Made by a program: the position numbers and the translations under genes. This document shows, piece by piece, positions 34,603-42,723 of a stretch of DNA of 64,000 nt. Each line of letters begins with the position of its first letter. Position 1 is the stretch's first letter. The notes under the pieces were generated by a model that had not been told where the DNA came from, made no database searches, and worked only from the letters and a program-made list of their open reading frames with translations. Origin of the DNA: an uncultured Gemmatimonadota bacterium (GTDB taxonomy: Bacteria; Gemmatimonadota; Gemmatimonadetes; Gemmatimonadales; Gemmatimonadaceae); NCBI GenBank assembly GCA_902825965.1, contig CADEDA010000003.1, positions 221,149 through 285,148 of the forward strand, given 5' to 3'.

Positions 34603-35255
34603 GCCGTGACGCGATCCGCATCCTGCTCGTGGACGACCACGCGATCGTGCTCGAGGGGCTCCGCGCGCTCGTGGACGGCGAGGACGACATGGCCGTCGTG
34701 GGCGCCACGACCAAGGGGGAGGACGTGCTGGCGATGGTGGGCGCGCTCGCGCCCGAGGTGGTGGTGCTCGACTATGAGCTGGGGGGCATCCGCGCGACGG
34801 AGCTGATCGAGCCGCTGCGGGCGATGCCCGACGCGCCGCGCGTGCTCGTGCTCACCGCGTACCACGATGGCGAGACGATCCGTTCGGTGCTCGAGGCGGG
34901 TGCCGAGGGGCTCGCGCTCAAGACGGCCTCACCGCAGCAGACGATCGCGGCGATCCGGCAGGTCGTCGACGGGCAGCTCGTGTTCCCGCAGGCCGCCCGG
35001 CGCTGGCTCGAGGCCCGTGGTGCGGCGCGCGGAGGTGCCTCCGAGCTCACGGGCCGCGAGCGCGAGGTCTGGGCTCTCCTCGCCGAGGGACTCACCAACG
35101 TGCAGATCGCCGCGCGCCTCTCCCTCTCGGAGAACACCGTGAAGTTCCATGTCCAGCACCTGTTCCAGAAGCTGGGTGTGAAGAACCGCACCGAGGCCGC
35201 GCTGCGGCACGCGTCCCCGGGTCGCTCCGGGAACGGTCCTTCCTCGCGCCGCTGA
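34599..35255 (+). CDS. NarL/FixJ-type response regulator
   Basis: 218 residues from ATG 34599. Receiver with Asp12/Asp13, acceptor Asp58 (VVVLDYELGG), Thr86 and Lys108 (LALKTASP), then a LuxR-type helix-turn-helix (SELTGREREVWALLAEGLTN, IAARLSLSENTVKFHVQHLF) at about 150-205. It is the DNA-binding partner of the kinase just upstream. Last gene of the ytxH-brkB-ltaE-kinase chain. Targets unknown. Confidence 0.93.
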   Translation: MSRDAIRILLVDDHAIVLEGLRALVDGEDDMAVVGATTKGEDVLAMVGALAPEVVVLDYELGGIRATELIEPLRAMPDAPRVLVLTAYHDGETIRSVLEAGAEGLALKTASPQQTIAAIRQVVDGQLVFPQAARRWLEARGAARGGASELTGREREVWALLAEGLTNVQIAARLSLSENTVKFHVQHLFQKLGVKNRTEAALRHASPGRSGNGPSSRR

Positions 35256-35305
35256 CCACGCCGCTGAGCACGCCGCCGGGCCTGCGCCGGATGTGCGCGG
35301 GGAGG

Positions 35306-35360
35306 GCGCACACGGAGCGGGCGCACACGGAGCGGGCACACACGGAGCGGGCGCACACGG
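35306..35360. repeat. 15-nt tandem repeat between the regulator gene and the SRP RNA
   Basis: GCGCACACGGAGCGG occurs at 35306-35320 and 35321-35335, with one change at 35336-35350 and a partial fourth copy from 35351. It lies in the 127 bases between the response-regulator stop and the SRP RNA promoter. It is read-through in one frame (repeat AHTER) but has no start or context of a gene. Confidence 0.8.
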
Positions 35361-35382
35361 GCGAATCGCCCCGTCGGGCACG

Positions 35383-35411
35383 TTGTCCCGCCGGGTGGCA
35401 GCCACTATCCT
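35383..35411 (+). promoter_or_regulatory. promoter of the SRP RNA gene
   Basis: TTGTCC (35383-35388) and TATCCT (35406-35411) are spaced by 17 bases, and a start 7 bases on (about 35418) matches the 5' end deduced from RNA folding. Each box matches the sigma70 consensus at 4 of 6 positions. Confidence 0.65.
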
Positions 35412-35417
35412 TCAGTG

Positions 35418-35514
35418 GTCCCAGGTCCCGGAGGGCTTCGGCCCGCCAATCCGCCAGGGCCGAAAGGCAGCAACGGTACGTGGTGTCCATCGTCGCTCCG
35501 TCAGGCCTGGGGCA
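35418..35514 (+). ncRNA. ffs: signal recognition particle RNA (4.5S type)
   Basis: The segment folds as a single hairpin: CCCAGGT 35420-35426 pairs with GCCTGGG 35505-35511. The tip is domain IV, with CCAGGGCC, the GNRA tetraloop GAAA (35462-35465), GGC and the conserved internal loop strand AGCAAC, closely like the Ffh-binding site. Bacterial SRP RNAs commonly precede dnaX, as here. The RNA pairs with Ffh to target membrane and secreted proteins. Ends are estimated to a few bases. The tetraloop is GAAA rather than the commoner GGAA. Confidence 0.88.
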
Positions 35515-35551
35515 CTCGCGCGGGTGAGCACACAAGTGCTCCCCGCGCGAG
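35515..35551 (+). terminator. terminator hairpin of the SRP RNA
   Basis: 35515-35531 pairs with 35536-35551 through 16 base pairs with one bulged T and the loop ACAA; GTCGTTT follows. The remaining 35552-35713 holds degenerate copies of a GGTCGTT motif (to about 35603) and no gene. Confidence 0.75.
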
Positions 35552-35713
35552 GTCGTTTGGGGCGGTCGTTTCGGACGGTCGTTCGGGGAGGTCGTGCGGC
35601 GAGCGCCGATGGCCGCACCCCGCATTCCCACCGGCGCCCCGCAGCGCGGGTCACCCTGCATCCCGCATCCGCAAGAGTCGCCCAATCCCCCCACCCGGGG
35701 CTAAATTCCGCCC

Positions 35714-37561
35714 ATGTCCTTGGCATTGGCCCGCAAGTATCGCCCCCGCCGCTTCGCCGACGTCGCCGTGCAGTCCCACGTCGCGAACACCCTGCGGAAC
35801 GCGATCGCCGGCGACCGGCTCGGCCACGCCTACCTCTTCTGCGGGCCCCGCGGGACGGGGAAGACCACGCTGGCCCGTGTGCTCGCGATGGCCCTCAACT
35901 GCGAGGCCCGGCGGCCGGACCGCGAACCCTGCGGGGAATGTGCGTCCTGCCAGCGCATCTGGAGCGGCGGGGCTTCGCTCGACGTCGTCGAGATCGACGC
36001 GGCGTCCAATCGCGGCGTCGATGATGCGCGGGAGCTCCGCGAGCGCGCGATGTACGCCCCCTCCGGAGAGGACCGCTACAAGGTCTACATCATCGACGAG
36101 GCGCACATGCTGACGCGCGAGGCATGGAACGCCCTGCTCAAGATCCTCGAGGAGCCGCCGCCGCGCGTGGTGTTCGCATTCGCGACCACCGAGCCCAACA
36201 AGATCCAGCAGGCGGCCGCGCCGGTGCTCTCGCGCATGCAGCGCTTCGACCTCAAGCGTATCGGCCCGGCCGACGTGCGGGCGCGACTGGCGACCGTGCT
36301 GGCCGCCGAGGGCCTCAGCGCACAGGGTGATGCGCTGGCAATGCTCGCCCGCGCCGCCGACGGCTCCATGCGCGACGCCCTCTCGCTCACCGACCAGGTG
36401 CTGTCCCTCGGCGGCCAGGAGATCACCGCCGCGCGGGTGCGCGAGGCGCTGGGTCTCGTGCACGAGGACGAACACCTCGCGCTGCTCGACATCGTGGCCG
36501 AACGACGGGCGGGCGACGTGTTCGCGGCGGTCGCGCGCCTCGCGGACCACGGTGTGGACTTCGGCACCCTGCTGTCCGATTTCGCCGACCTGCTGCGGGC
36601 GCAGCTCTCCGTGGTGCTCGGCGGCCGCCTGCCCGATCTCTCGGAGCGGCTCGCCGAGGAGCTGCCGAAGCGCGCGCCGCAGTTCGCGGCCGGTGACCTG
36701 CTCCGCATGCTCAACATGGTGGTCGAGATCGAGCCGCACCTGAAGCGCAGCGGACAGCAGCAACTGCTGTTCGAGACGCTGCTCGTGCGCTTCGCGCTGC
36801 TCGACCGCACGATCGACCTGGAGCAAGTGCTCCGTGGTGTCGGCAGTGGAAGTGGTGGCGCTGGCGCGACGGCGCCAGCGACTGCGCCAGCGACTGCGTC
36901 CGCGAGTGCGTCCGCGAGTGCGTCCGCGAGTGCGTCCGCGCCGGCGGCCCCACGCGCCGCTCCCTCGTCGCGGCCTGCGCCGCAGCACGCGTCCGCTGCT
37001 CCCGTCGCCGTGCCCCCCGTCGTGCCGGCCGCGACGCCGCTCGCGGCGGAACCGATCGCGCGCATCGAGTCGGAGCCGCCCCCGCGTCGCGTCGCGGCCC
37101 CGAGCGCCGCCCCGGCCGCCCGCGTGCGCGAGCCCGAGGTGGCCGACCGGGTGGCACCGCGCCGTGAGCTGCTCGCGCTCGACATCAATCGACTCGCCGA
37201 GCATTGGGACCACATCGTGGACAGCGTCAACGCCGAGCATCGCGCGCTGTTGCTCTCGAGCACCTTGGCGCACGCCACCCCCACCGCGGTGACCGCCGGC
37301 GGCACGGTGACGATCACCGTCGAGTCGGATGCCCACGCGGACATCCTCACCGGCGGCGAAGCGGTGTTGCTGGCGGCGCTCCGGCGCCGCTTCGACGGCG
37401 TGCAGAAGCTCCTCGTCCGGACGGTGGCGCCCGAGGGGGATCGGGCGCCGCGCCGGCTCAACGAGGGTGCGGTGAAGGCGGACCGCATGGCGATGCTCCG
37501 TCGCCAGTCCCCGTTGCTCGATGCCGCGGTGGACGCGCTCGATCTCGAACTGCTGGACTGA
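35714..37561 (+). CDS. dnaX: DNA polymerase III subunit gamma/tau
   Basis: 615 residues. Clamp-loader ATPase: RKYRPRRFADVAVQ start, Walker A GPRGTGKTTLARVLA, zinc cysteines in CEARRPDREPCGECASCQRI, Walker B YIIDEAHMLTREAWNALLK, sensor 1 FAFATTEPNKI. A low-complexity Ala/Ser/Pro/Thr linker (about residues 375-470), partly coded by a 12-nt tandem repeat, joins the C-terminal tau region. No obvious slippery A-rich frameshift site was seen, so a short gamma form is not predicted. It sits directly after ffs and before ybaB and recR, the conserved order. Confidence 0.95.
   Translation: MSLALARKYRPRRFADVAVQSHVANTLRNAIAGDRLGHAYLFCGPRGTGKTTLARVLAMALNCEARRPDREPCGECASCQRIWSGGASLDVVEIDAASNRGVDDARELRERAMYAPSGEDRYKVYIIDEAHMLTREAWNALLKILEEPPPRVVFAFATTEPNKIQQAAAPVLSRMQRFDLKRIGPADVRARLATVLAAEGLSAQGDALAMLARAADGSMRDALSLTDQVLSLGGQEITAARVREALGLVHEDEHLALLDIVAERRAGDVFAAVARLADHGVDFGTLLSDFADLLRAQLSVVLGGRLPDLSERLAEELPKRAPQFAAGDLLRMLNMVVEIEPHLKRSGQQQLLFETLLVRFALLDRTIDLEQVLRGVGSGSGGAGATAPATAPATASASASASASASASAPAAPRAAPSSRPAPQHASAAPVAVPPVVPAATPLAAEPIARIESEPPPRRVAAPSAAPAARVREPEVADRVAPRRELLALDINRLAEHWDHIVDSVNAEHRALLLSSTLAHATPTAVTAGGTVTITVESDAHADILTGGEAVLLAALRRRFDGVQKLLVRTVAPEGDRAPRRLNEGAVKADRMAMLRRQSPLLDAAVDALDLELLD
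36872..36943. repeat. 12-nt tandem repeat inside dnaX
   Basis: Six units: GCGCCAGCGACT twice, GCGTCCGCGAGT three times, and a final GCGTCCGCGCCG. They encode the linker ATAP/SASA run between the ATPase and tau regions. Length changes by whole units would keep the frame. Confidence 0.85.
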
Positions 37562-37563
37562 CG

Positions 37564-37890
37564 ATGACGGATTTCATGAAGATGCTGCAGCAGGCGCAGC
37601 AGATGACGGGGAAGTTGCAGGAAGTGCAGGAGTCGCTGGCGCGCCTCACGGTCACCGGCGCGGCCGGGGGTGGACTCGTGCGGGTCGAGGCCGACGGCAA
37701 GGGCACGGTCAAACGCGTGTCCATCGATCCGAGCGTCGTGAACCCGGCGGACGTCGAGATGCTCGAGGATCTCGTGACGGTCGCGATGCAGGAGGTGCAG
37801 AAGAAGGCGCGCGAGCTGAGCGAGCAGGAGATGAAGAAGGTCGCCGGCGGGCTCGGGCTCGGCGGACTCCCATTCAAGCTCCCGTTCTGA
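37564..37890 (+). CDS. ybaB: YbaB/EbfC nucleoid-associated protein
   Basis: 108 residues from ATG 37564, 2 bases after the dnaX stop. MTDFMKMLQQAQQMTGKLQEVQ and VEADGKGTVKRVSIDPSVV match the family; the C-terminus is Gly-rich (GGLGLGGLPFKLPF). It forms dimers that bind DNA. It is part of the dnaX-ybaB-recR unit. Confidence 0.93.
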   Translation: MTDFMKMLQQAQQMTGKLQEVQESLARLTVTGAAGGGLVRVEADGKGTVKRVSIDPSVVNPADVEMLEDLVTVAMQEVQKKARELSEQEMKKVAGGLGLGGLPFKLPF

Positions 37891-37897
37891 GCCGGCC

Positions 37898-38485
37898 GTG
37901 TCCGCCATCGACGACCTCGTGACCGAGCTGTCCCGGCTCCCGACCATCGGGCGGAAGTCGGCGCTGCGGCTCACGTACCACCTGCTGCGGCAGCCGGCGG
38001 AGCAGAGCAAGCGGTTGGCGGCGGCGCTGGTGACCCTCGCCGAGAAGGTCCGGCCCTGCGCGGAGTGTTTCAACCTGACGGAGGCGGAGCGCTGCGCGTA
38101 CTGCTGTGACAGTCGGCGCGACCGCGCCGTGGTCTGCGTCGTCGAGGAGGCGTCGGACATCCCGTCGATCGAGCGGACGGGTGAGTACCGCGGGCTCTAC
38201 CACGTGCTGGGCGGGCGCCTGGCGCCGCTGGACGGGATCGGACCGTCCGACCTGACCGTGGCGGCGTTGGTGACCCGCGTCACCTCCGGGGGGGTCCGGG
38301 AGGTGATCGTGGCCACGAACCCCAAGCTCGAAGGCGAGGCGACGGCGCTGTATCTTCAGGAGCAGCTCCGGGAGACGGGCGTGACGGTGAGTCGTCTGGC
38401 TCGTGGACTGCCCGTTGGCGGGGACCTGGAGTACGCGGACGGCGTGACCATCGTGCAGGCGTTGTCGGCGCGGCGGGCGATGTGA
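37898..38485 (+). CDS. recR: recombination protein RecR
   Basis: 195 residues from GTG 37898. N-terminal helix-hairpin-helix (LVTELSRLPTIGRKSALRL), a four-cysteine zinc motif (CAECFNLTEAERCAYC) and a Toprim domain (VVCVVEEASDIPSIERTGEY, ATNPKLEGEATALYL). It helps load RecA with RecF/RecO during gap repair. Its stop overlaps the next gene as GTGA. Confidence 0.96.
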   Translation: MSAIDDLVTELSRLPTIGRKSALRLTYHLLRQPAEQSKRLAAALVTLAEKVRPCAECFNLTEAERCAYCCDSRRDRAVVCVVEEASDIPSIERTGEYRGLYHVLGGRLAPLDGIGPSDLTVAALVTRVTSGGVREVIVATNPKLEGEATALYLQEQLRETGVTVSRLARGLPVGGDLEYADGVTIVQALSARRAM

Positions 38486-38751
38486 GTCGCCGGGCGCTGT
38501 GGTTCGGAGTCGGACTCGCCGGCGGCTTGGCGGCGGGGTTGTGGTGGTGGCGGCGCCAGCAGGCGCGGCATCAGCAGGGCCTGTACAGCTCCCGCCCGCT
38601 CGAGCGGCTCGCCGCCCTGGGCTGGTTGCGGGGCCGGCCGAGTGCCGAGTCGGTGGTGCTGTTGCGGGAGTACGTGCAGTGGGAGCGACATCCCGCGTTG
38701 CGGCGCCGCGCCCGGCGGCTGCTGACACGCTTCGAGAATGCCCTCGCATAG
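38482..38751 (+). CDS. small membrane-anchored protein of unknown function
   Basis: 89 residues from GTG 38482, overlapping the recR stop (GTGA). One N-terminal helix (ALWFGVGLAGGLAAGLWWW) followed by a strongly basic cytoplasmic part (RRQQARHQQ, RRRARRLLTRF) with segments SSRPLERLAALGWLRG and LLREYVQWERHPALRR that look like a short HEAT-like helical pair. Not recognised as a known family. Overlap with recR and the 9-base gap to the roadblock gene suggest it is a true gene co-expressed with MglAB. Confidence 0.65.
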   Translation: MSRRALWFGVGLAGGLAAGLWWWRRQQARHQQGLYSSRPLERLAALGWLRGRPSAESVVLLREYVQWERHPALRRRARRLLTRFENALA

Positions 38752-38760
38752 GACGGACGC

Positions 38761-39246
38761 ATGGCGATCGGCTCGGCTAGTTGGTCCTTCACGGAAGAAG
38801 ACTTCGGCGCGATCACGCGCACGCTGCAGCGGTTCCTCACGGACACCAACGCGCGCTGCGCCCTGCTCGTAGACCGATCGGGGCAGTTGGTGGCGACGGT
38901 GGGCGAACCGCCCAACTTCGATCCCACCGCCTTCGCCACGCTCACCGCCGCCGACTTCTCGGCCAACGACCAGCTCGCGAAACTCATCGGCGAGAGCGAC
39001 TTCAACTCCCTGTTCCACCAGGGCGAGAAGGAGTCGATGTACCTCGCGGACGTCGCCCGGCGCGTGATCCTCGTCGCGCTGTTCGACAACCGCACGACGC
39101 TCGGCCTCGTGCGCCTCAAGATCAAGGACACCGTGCTCGAACTCACCAAGCTCTTCCACGACGTCTTCACACGCGGCAAGTCGGCCACGCAGCAGCCCGG
39201 GCTCCTCGCCGGCGCTGATGATGAAATCGACAAGCTGTTCGGGTAA
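38761..39246 (+). CDS. roadblock/LC7 domain protein (MglB-like)
   Basis: 161 residues. The roadblock fold is seen in FGAITRTLQRFLTDTNARCALLVDRSGQLVATVGE and in VILVALFDNRTTLGLVRLKI. MglB proteins are GTPase-activating partners of MglA, setting cell polarity in myxobacteria and found widely in other phyla. The C-terminal tail (GLLAGADDEIDKLFG) is extra. The MglA gene follows after 12 bases, so the two proteins very likely form a pair. Confidence 0.85.
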   Translation: MAIGSASWSFTEEDFGAITRTLQRFLTDTNARCALLVDRSGQLVATVGEPPNFDPTAFATLTAADFSANDQLAKLIGESDFNSLFHQGEKESMYLADVARRVILVALFDNRTTLGLVRLKIKDTVLELTKLFHDVFTRGKSATQQPGLLAGADDEIDKLFG

Positions 39247-39258
39247 GGAGAACAGACG

Positions 39259-39936
39259 ATGTCGATGATCAACTACGCCTCGCGCGAGATCAACTGCAAG
39301 ATCGTGTACTACGGTCCGGGCCTCGGCGGGAAGACCACCAACCTCGAGCACGTCTACGGCAAGGTGAAGCCGGACACGCGGGGCAAGCTCATCTCGCTCG
39401 CGACCGAGACGGAGCGCACGCTGTTCTTCGACTTCCTGCCGGTGGACCTCGGAACGATCCGCGGCTTCAAGACGCGCTTCCACCTGTACACCGTGCCGGG
39501 CCAGGTGTACTACAACGCGTCGCGCAAGCTCATCCTCAAGGGCGTGGACGGCATCGTGTTCGTCGCCGACTCGCAGGTCGAGCGCATGGAGGCGAACCTC
39601 GAGGCGATGCAGAACCTGTACGACAACATGGCCGAATACGGCTACGACCTCACGAAGATGCCCTTCGTGATCCAGTACAACAAACGCGACCTGCCCAACG
39701 CCGCGCCGCTCGCCGAGCTGCAGCAGACGCTCAATCCCGGCTGGGAGGTCACCGACCCGGCCCGCATGAAGGTGATCGCCGACCAGTTCCACCCCGGCGA
39801 GAACATCGTCGAGCAGCTGCCCACCGGCGAATGGGTGGAGCGCGCGACGTACTTCGAGGCCGTGGCGGTCACGGGCGACGGCGTGTTCGACACGCTGCGC
39901 GCGGTGAGCAAGCTGGTGCTGAAGACGCTGGCCTGA
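39259..39936 (+). CDS. mglA: MglA-like small GTPase
   Basis: 225 residues with TAAGGAGA as ribosome site upstream. GTPase motifs: P-loop [17 protein letters not shown], switch region [14 protein letters not shown]3-like [15 protein letters not shown] (with the MglA-type PGQ), and G4 QYNKRDLP. Cytoplasmic polarity or motility switch, with the roadblock protein as partner. In this genome the role is not known because no gliding or type IV pilus genes are in view. Confidence 0.93.
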   Translation: MSMINYASREINCKIVYYGPGLGGKTTNLEHVYGKVKPDTRGKLISLATETERTLFFDFLPVDLGTIRGFKTRFHLYTVPGQVYYNASRKLILKGVDGIVFVADSQVERMEANLEAMQNLYDNMAEYGYDLTKMPFVIQYNKRDLPNAAPLAELQQTLNPGWEVTDPARMKVIADQFHPGENIVEQLPTGEWVERATYFEAVAVTGDGVFDTLRAVSKLVLKTLA

Positions 39937-39958
39937 GGATGGCCGTCCTCGTGGCCGC

Positions 39959-40645
39959 GTGAACCTCCCCAACAGCATCTCGGCCGCGCGCATCGCCGCG
40001 TCCCCGCTGCTCGCGGCGCTGCCGTTCGTGCCGTCGGTCCCCGTCCGCGGCTTCGCGTTCCTGCTCTACCTCGTCACCGCGATCTCGGACCACTGGGACG
40101 GCAAGATCGCCCGCAGCCGCGGGCTGATCACCGACCTCGGCAAGGTGCTCGACCCCCTCGCGGACAAGCTGCTGCTGCTCGGCACCTTCGTGCCGATGTT
40201 CCTGCTGCAGGGACGCCCCGGCGATCCCGTGCTCGAGCTGCTGCCGACGGTGGCCGAGCGCTCCGCCTACCCGTTCATCACCTGGGGCTTCGACGCCATC
40301 TGGTTCCCGTGGTGGGTGCTGCTGCTCATCCTCGGGCGCGAGGCGTTCATGACCTGGTTCCGCGGCTTCGCCCAGGGCCGCGGCGTGGTGATCGCGGCGC
40401 AGCGGCTCGGCAAGTGGAAGGCCGGCTTCCAGTACACGTGGATGGGGGCGTCCTACTGCTGGTTCACGCTCAAGCTGCTCTACGACCAGCAGGCCTGGCA
40501 CGGCAGCACCGCGATGTTCTGGGGACAGCTGCTCGGCGGCATCGGCCTGGTGTCGATGTACGTCGCGTTCCTGCTCACGCTGATCTCCCTCGTGGACTAC
40601 CTCATCCGCCACGGCAGCGTGTTCGCGCGCGCCACGGCGCGCTGA
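39959..40645 (+). CDS. pgsA: CDP-alcohol phosphatidyltransferase (PgsA-like)
   Basis: 228 residues from GTG 39959. The CDP-alcohol signature is complete: SDHWDGKIARSRGLITDLGKVLDPLADK (metal-binding aspartates), starting at about residue 44, with several hydrophobic helices. It should make phosphatidylglycerophosphate from CDP-diacylglycerol in the inner membrane, though CDP-alcohol enzymes share the motif and the acceptor is inferred from the NLPNSISAARIAASP start typical of PgsA. It is followed by cinA, its usual neighbour. Confidence 0.88.
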   Translation: MNLPNSISAARIAASPLLAALPFVPSVPVRGFAFLLYLVTAISDHWDGKIARSRGLITDLGKVLDPLADKLLLLGTFVPMFLLQGRPGDPVLELLPTVAERSAYPFITWGFDAIWFPWWVLLLILGREAFMTWFRGFAQGRGVVIAAQRLGKWKAGFQYTWMGASYCWFTLKLLYDQQAWHGSTAMFWGQLLGGIGLVSMYVAFLLTLISLVDYLIRHGSVFARATAR

Positions 40646-40670
40646 CTTCGACCCACCGGCCGGGACCCGC

Positions 40671-41918
40671 ATGGACGTCGAACTCGTCTCGATCGGCGAC
40701 GAGCTGCTGCTCGGCTTCACCATCGACACCAACGCGGCGTTCTTCGCGCGTGAGGCGGCGGCCCTCGGCATCCAGGTGGTGCGCCGCGCAACGGTGGGGG
40801 ACGGCGCGGAGGCGATCGCGTCGGCGGTGAAGGAGGCGCTGGTGCGCACCGGTGCGGTGATCACCAGCGGCGGCCTCGGACCGACCGCCGACGACCTCAC
40901 CAAACCGAGCATCGCGGCGCTGTTCAACCGGGGCATGCGGCTCGATGCCGCGATCGTCGAGTCCCTGCGGGCGCGGTGGAAGGCGCGCGGCTGGCCCGGC
41001 GAACTCCCCGAGGCGAACCGGGCGCAGGCCATGATCCCGGAGGACGCGGTGATCCTCGAGAACCGTCACGGTTCCGCACCGGGCATCTGGCTCGAGGACG
41101 AGGCGGGCCGCTGGGTGGCCATGCTGCCCGGGGTCCCGCGCGAGTTCCGTGGCATGACGCGCGACGTGCTGCTGCCGCGACTCGTCGGCATGGGTGCGGG
41201 CGGCACGGTGGTGCGCTCCCGGACGCTCCGCACCACCGGCATCGCCGAGTCGGCGCTCGCCGATGCGCTCGGGCCACTGGCGAAGGATCCCGAAGGCGTC
41301 GCGCTCGCGTATCTCCCGGGCTGGGAAGGGGTCGACCTGCGTCTCACGGTGCGTGACCTCCCGGGTGACGAGGCCGACCGCCGGCTCGATGCGGCGGCGA
41401 CCGCACTCCGGGCGCGCGTCGCACGGCACGTCTACGGCGAGGATGACGCCGACCTCGCCGTGCTGGTGCTGGAAGCGCTGCGCGCCCAGCGGATGCGCAT
41501 TGCCGTCGCCGAGAGCTGCACGGGCGGGATGCTGGGCATGCGCCTCACGGCGATCGCGGGCTCGAGCGACGTTGTGCACGGCGGCGTGATCGCGTACGAC
41601 AATGCGGTGAAGACCGGGCAGCTGGGGGTGCGGCCGGAGACGCTGGCCGCCCACGGCGCGGTGAGCGAGGAGACGGCGCGCGAGATGGCGAGCGGGGTCC
41701 GCGAACGGCTGGGGGTCGATGTCGGCGTCAGCATCACGGGTGTCGCCGGGCCCGGCGGGGGCACACCGGAGAAGCCCGTCGGGACCTACTGCGTCGCCGT
41801 GGATGTGCGCGGTGCGCTGCGGTCGTTCCGCGCGTCGAGTGTCGGCGACCGCCACGAGGTGCGGCAGCGCGCCACGCAGGCCGCCCTGAGCCTCGTGCGC
41901 GCGTCCCTGGGGCGCTGA
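40671..41918 (+). CDS. cinA: CinA competence/damage-inducible protein
   Basis: 415 residues, full length. The N-terminal molybdopterin-binding-like domain has VSIGDELLLGFTIDTN and ITSGGLGPTADDLTKPS; the C-terminal domain (AVAESCTGGMLGMRLTAI, GVAGPGGGTPEKPVGT) is the nicotinamide-nucleotide amidase. The enzyme recycles NMN and hydrolyses ADP-ribose. It follows pgsA by 25 bases. Confidence 0.94.
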   Translation: MDVELVSIGDELLLGFTIDTNAAFFAREAAALGIQVVRRATVGDGAEAIASAVKEALVRTGAVITSGGLGPTADDLTKPSIAALFNRGMRLDAAIVESLRARWKARGWPGELPEANRAQAMIPEDAVILENRHGSAPGIWLEDEAGRWVAMLPGVPREFRGMTRDVLLPRLVGMGAGGTVVRSRTLRTTGIAESALADALGPLAKDPEGVALAYLPGWEGVDLRLTVRDLPGDEADRRLDAAATALRARVARHVYGEDDADLAVLVLEALRAQRMRIAVAESCTGGMLGMRLTAIAGSSDVVHGGVIAYDNAVKTGQLGVRPETLAAHGAVSEETAREMASGVRERLGVDVGVSITGVAGPGGGTPEKPVGTYCVAVDVRGALRSFRASSVGDRHEVRQRATQAALSLVRASLGR

Positions 41919-42074
41919 GCCCCGCCGGGGCGGCGCTCCACGGCGAAGTGGTCCGAAACGACCCGTTCCGGCCTGCCGTAGTGGGCTCAACCGCCGGTCC
42001 CGCCTGCAATTCCGGCATGTTCCGGCGGGCATGGACGTTGCCCCACCTGCGGGTGAACGGCGAACTTTCCCCCT

Positions 42075-42695
42075 ATGACTGACCCGAACGTGAAATCCGA
42101 CCCCACCACCACGTCCTCGTTCGAGAACGCGGCGATCGATCCCGCCACGGCGCGTGCGGCGCAGGAGGGTGGCGACGGTCCGCCGCGCAGTCCGCGCGCG
42201 ACGGACGAGAACCCGACGATCGACCAGGAGATAGGCATGGTCGCGGGCGCGCTCGAGCGCGAGGTGGCCGAGCAGAAGGAGAAGTACCTGCGGTTGTACG
42301 CCGAGTTCGAGAACTTCCGGCGCCGCTCGGTGAAGGAGCGCCAGGACGCCGAGCACAAGGGTATGCAGAACCTGCTGCGCGGCGTGCTCGAGATGCTCGA
42401 CGACCTCGCGCGCTTCGCGCATGTGGATCCGGCGTCGACCGATGCGCGCACGATGGTCGAGGGCGTGGCGATGGTCGAGCGGAAGCTCCTCAAGTCGCTG
42501 AACGGCCACGGACTCGAGGTCATCGATCCCAAGGGACATCCGTTCGACCCGGCGCTGCACGAGGCGATCACGACCACACCCGCCGCGAGCAAGGAGGAGG
42601 ACCATCTCGTGGCGCAGGTCTACCAGGTCGGCTACGTGCACAACGGCACGCTGCTCCGTCCCGCTCGCGTCGTCGTGACGCAGTGGAACGGGTGA
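42075..42695 (+). CDS. grpE: nucleotide exchange factor GrpE
   Basis: 206 residues. The N-terminal third is charged and disordered; then a long helix (KEKYLRLYAEFENFRRRSVKERQ) and the beta domain VIDPKGHPFDPALHEAI, ending VGYVHNGTLLRPARVVV. It releases ADP from DnaK. dnaK itself and hrcA are not in the window. The 156-base gap upstream (41919-42074) holds no gene and no clear CIRCE element. Confidence 0.95.
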   Translation: MTDPNVKSDPTTTSSFENAAIDPATARAAQEGGDGPPRSPRATDENPTIDQEIGMVAGALEREVAEQKEKYLRLYAEFENFRRRSVKERQDAEHKGMQNLLRGVLEMLDDLARFAHVDPASTDARTMVEGVAMVERKLLKSLNGHGLEVIDPKGHPFDPALHEAITTTPAASKEEDHLVAQVYQVGYVHNGTLLRPARVVVTQWNG

Positions 42696-42723
42696 GCAGA
42701 CCCGCCACTTCCGCGTAAGCCCC

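Noticed and set aside
35291-35527. Open frame with repeated AHTER peptide
   Set aside because: It runs through the 15-nt repeat and the SRP RNA gene; no start context or conserved domain. Treated as non-coding repeat.
36872-36943. Programmed frameshift site in dnaX
   Set aside because: The region is a GC-rich tandem repeat; no A-rich slippery heptamer with a following stem was seen.
42000-42074. CIRCE or other heat-shock operator before grpE
   Set aside because: No TTAGCACTC-type inverted repeat is visible; only weak GC palindromes.
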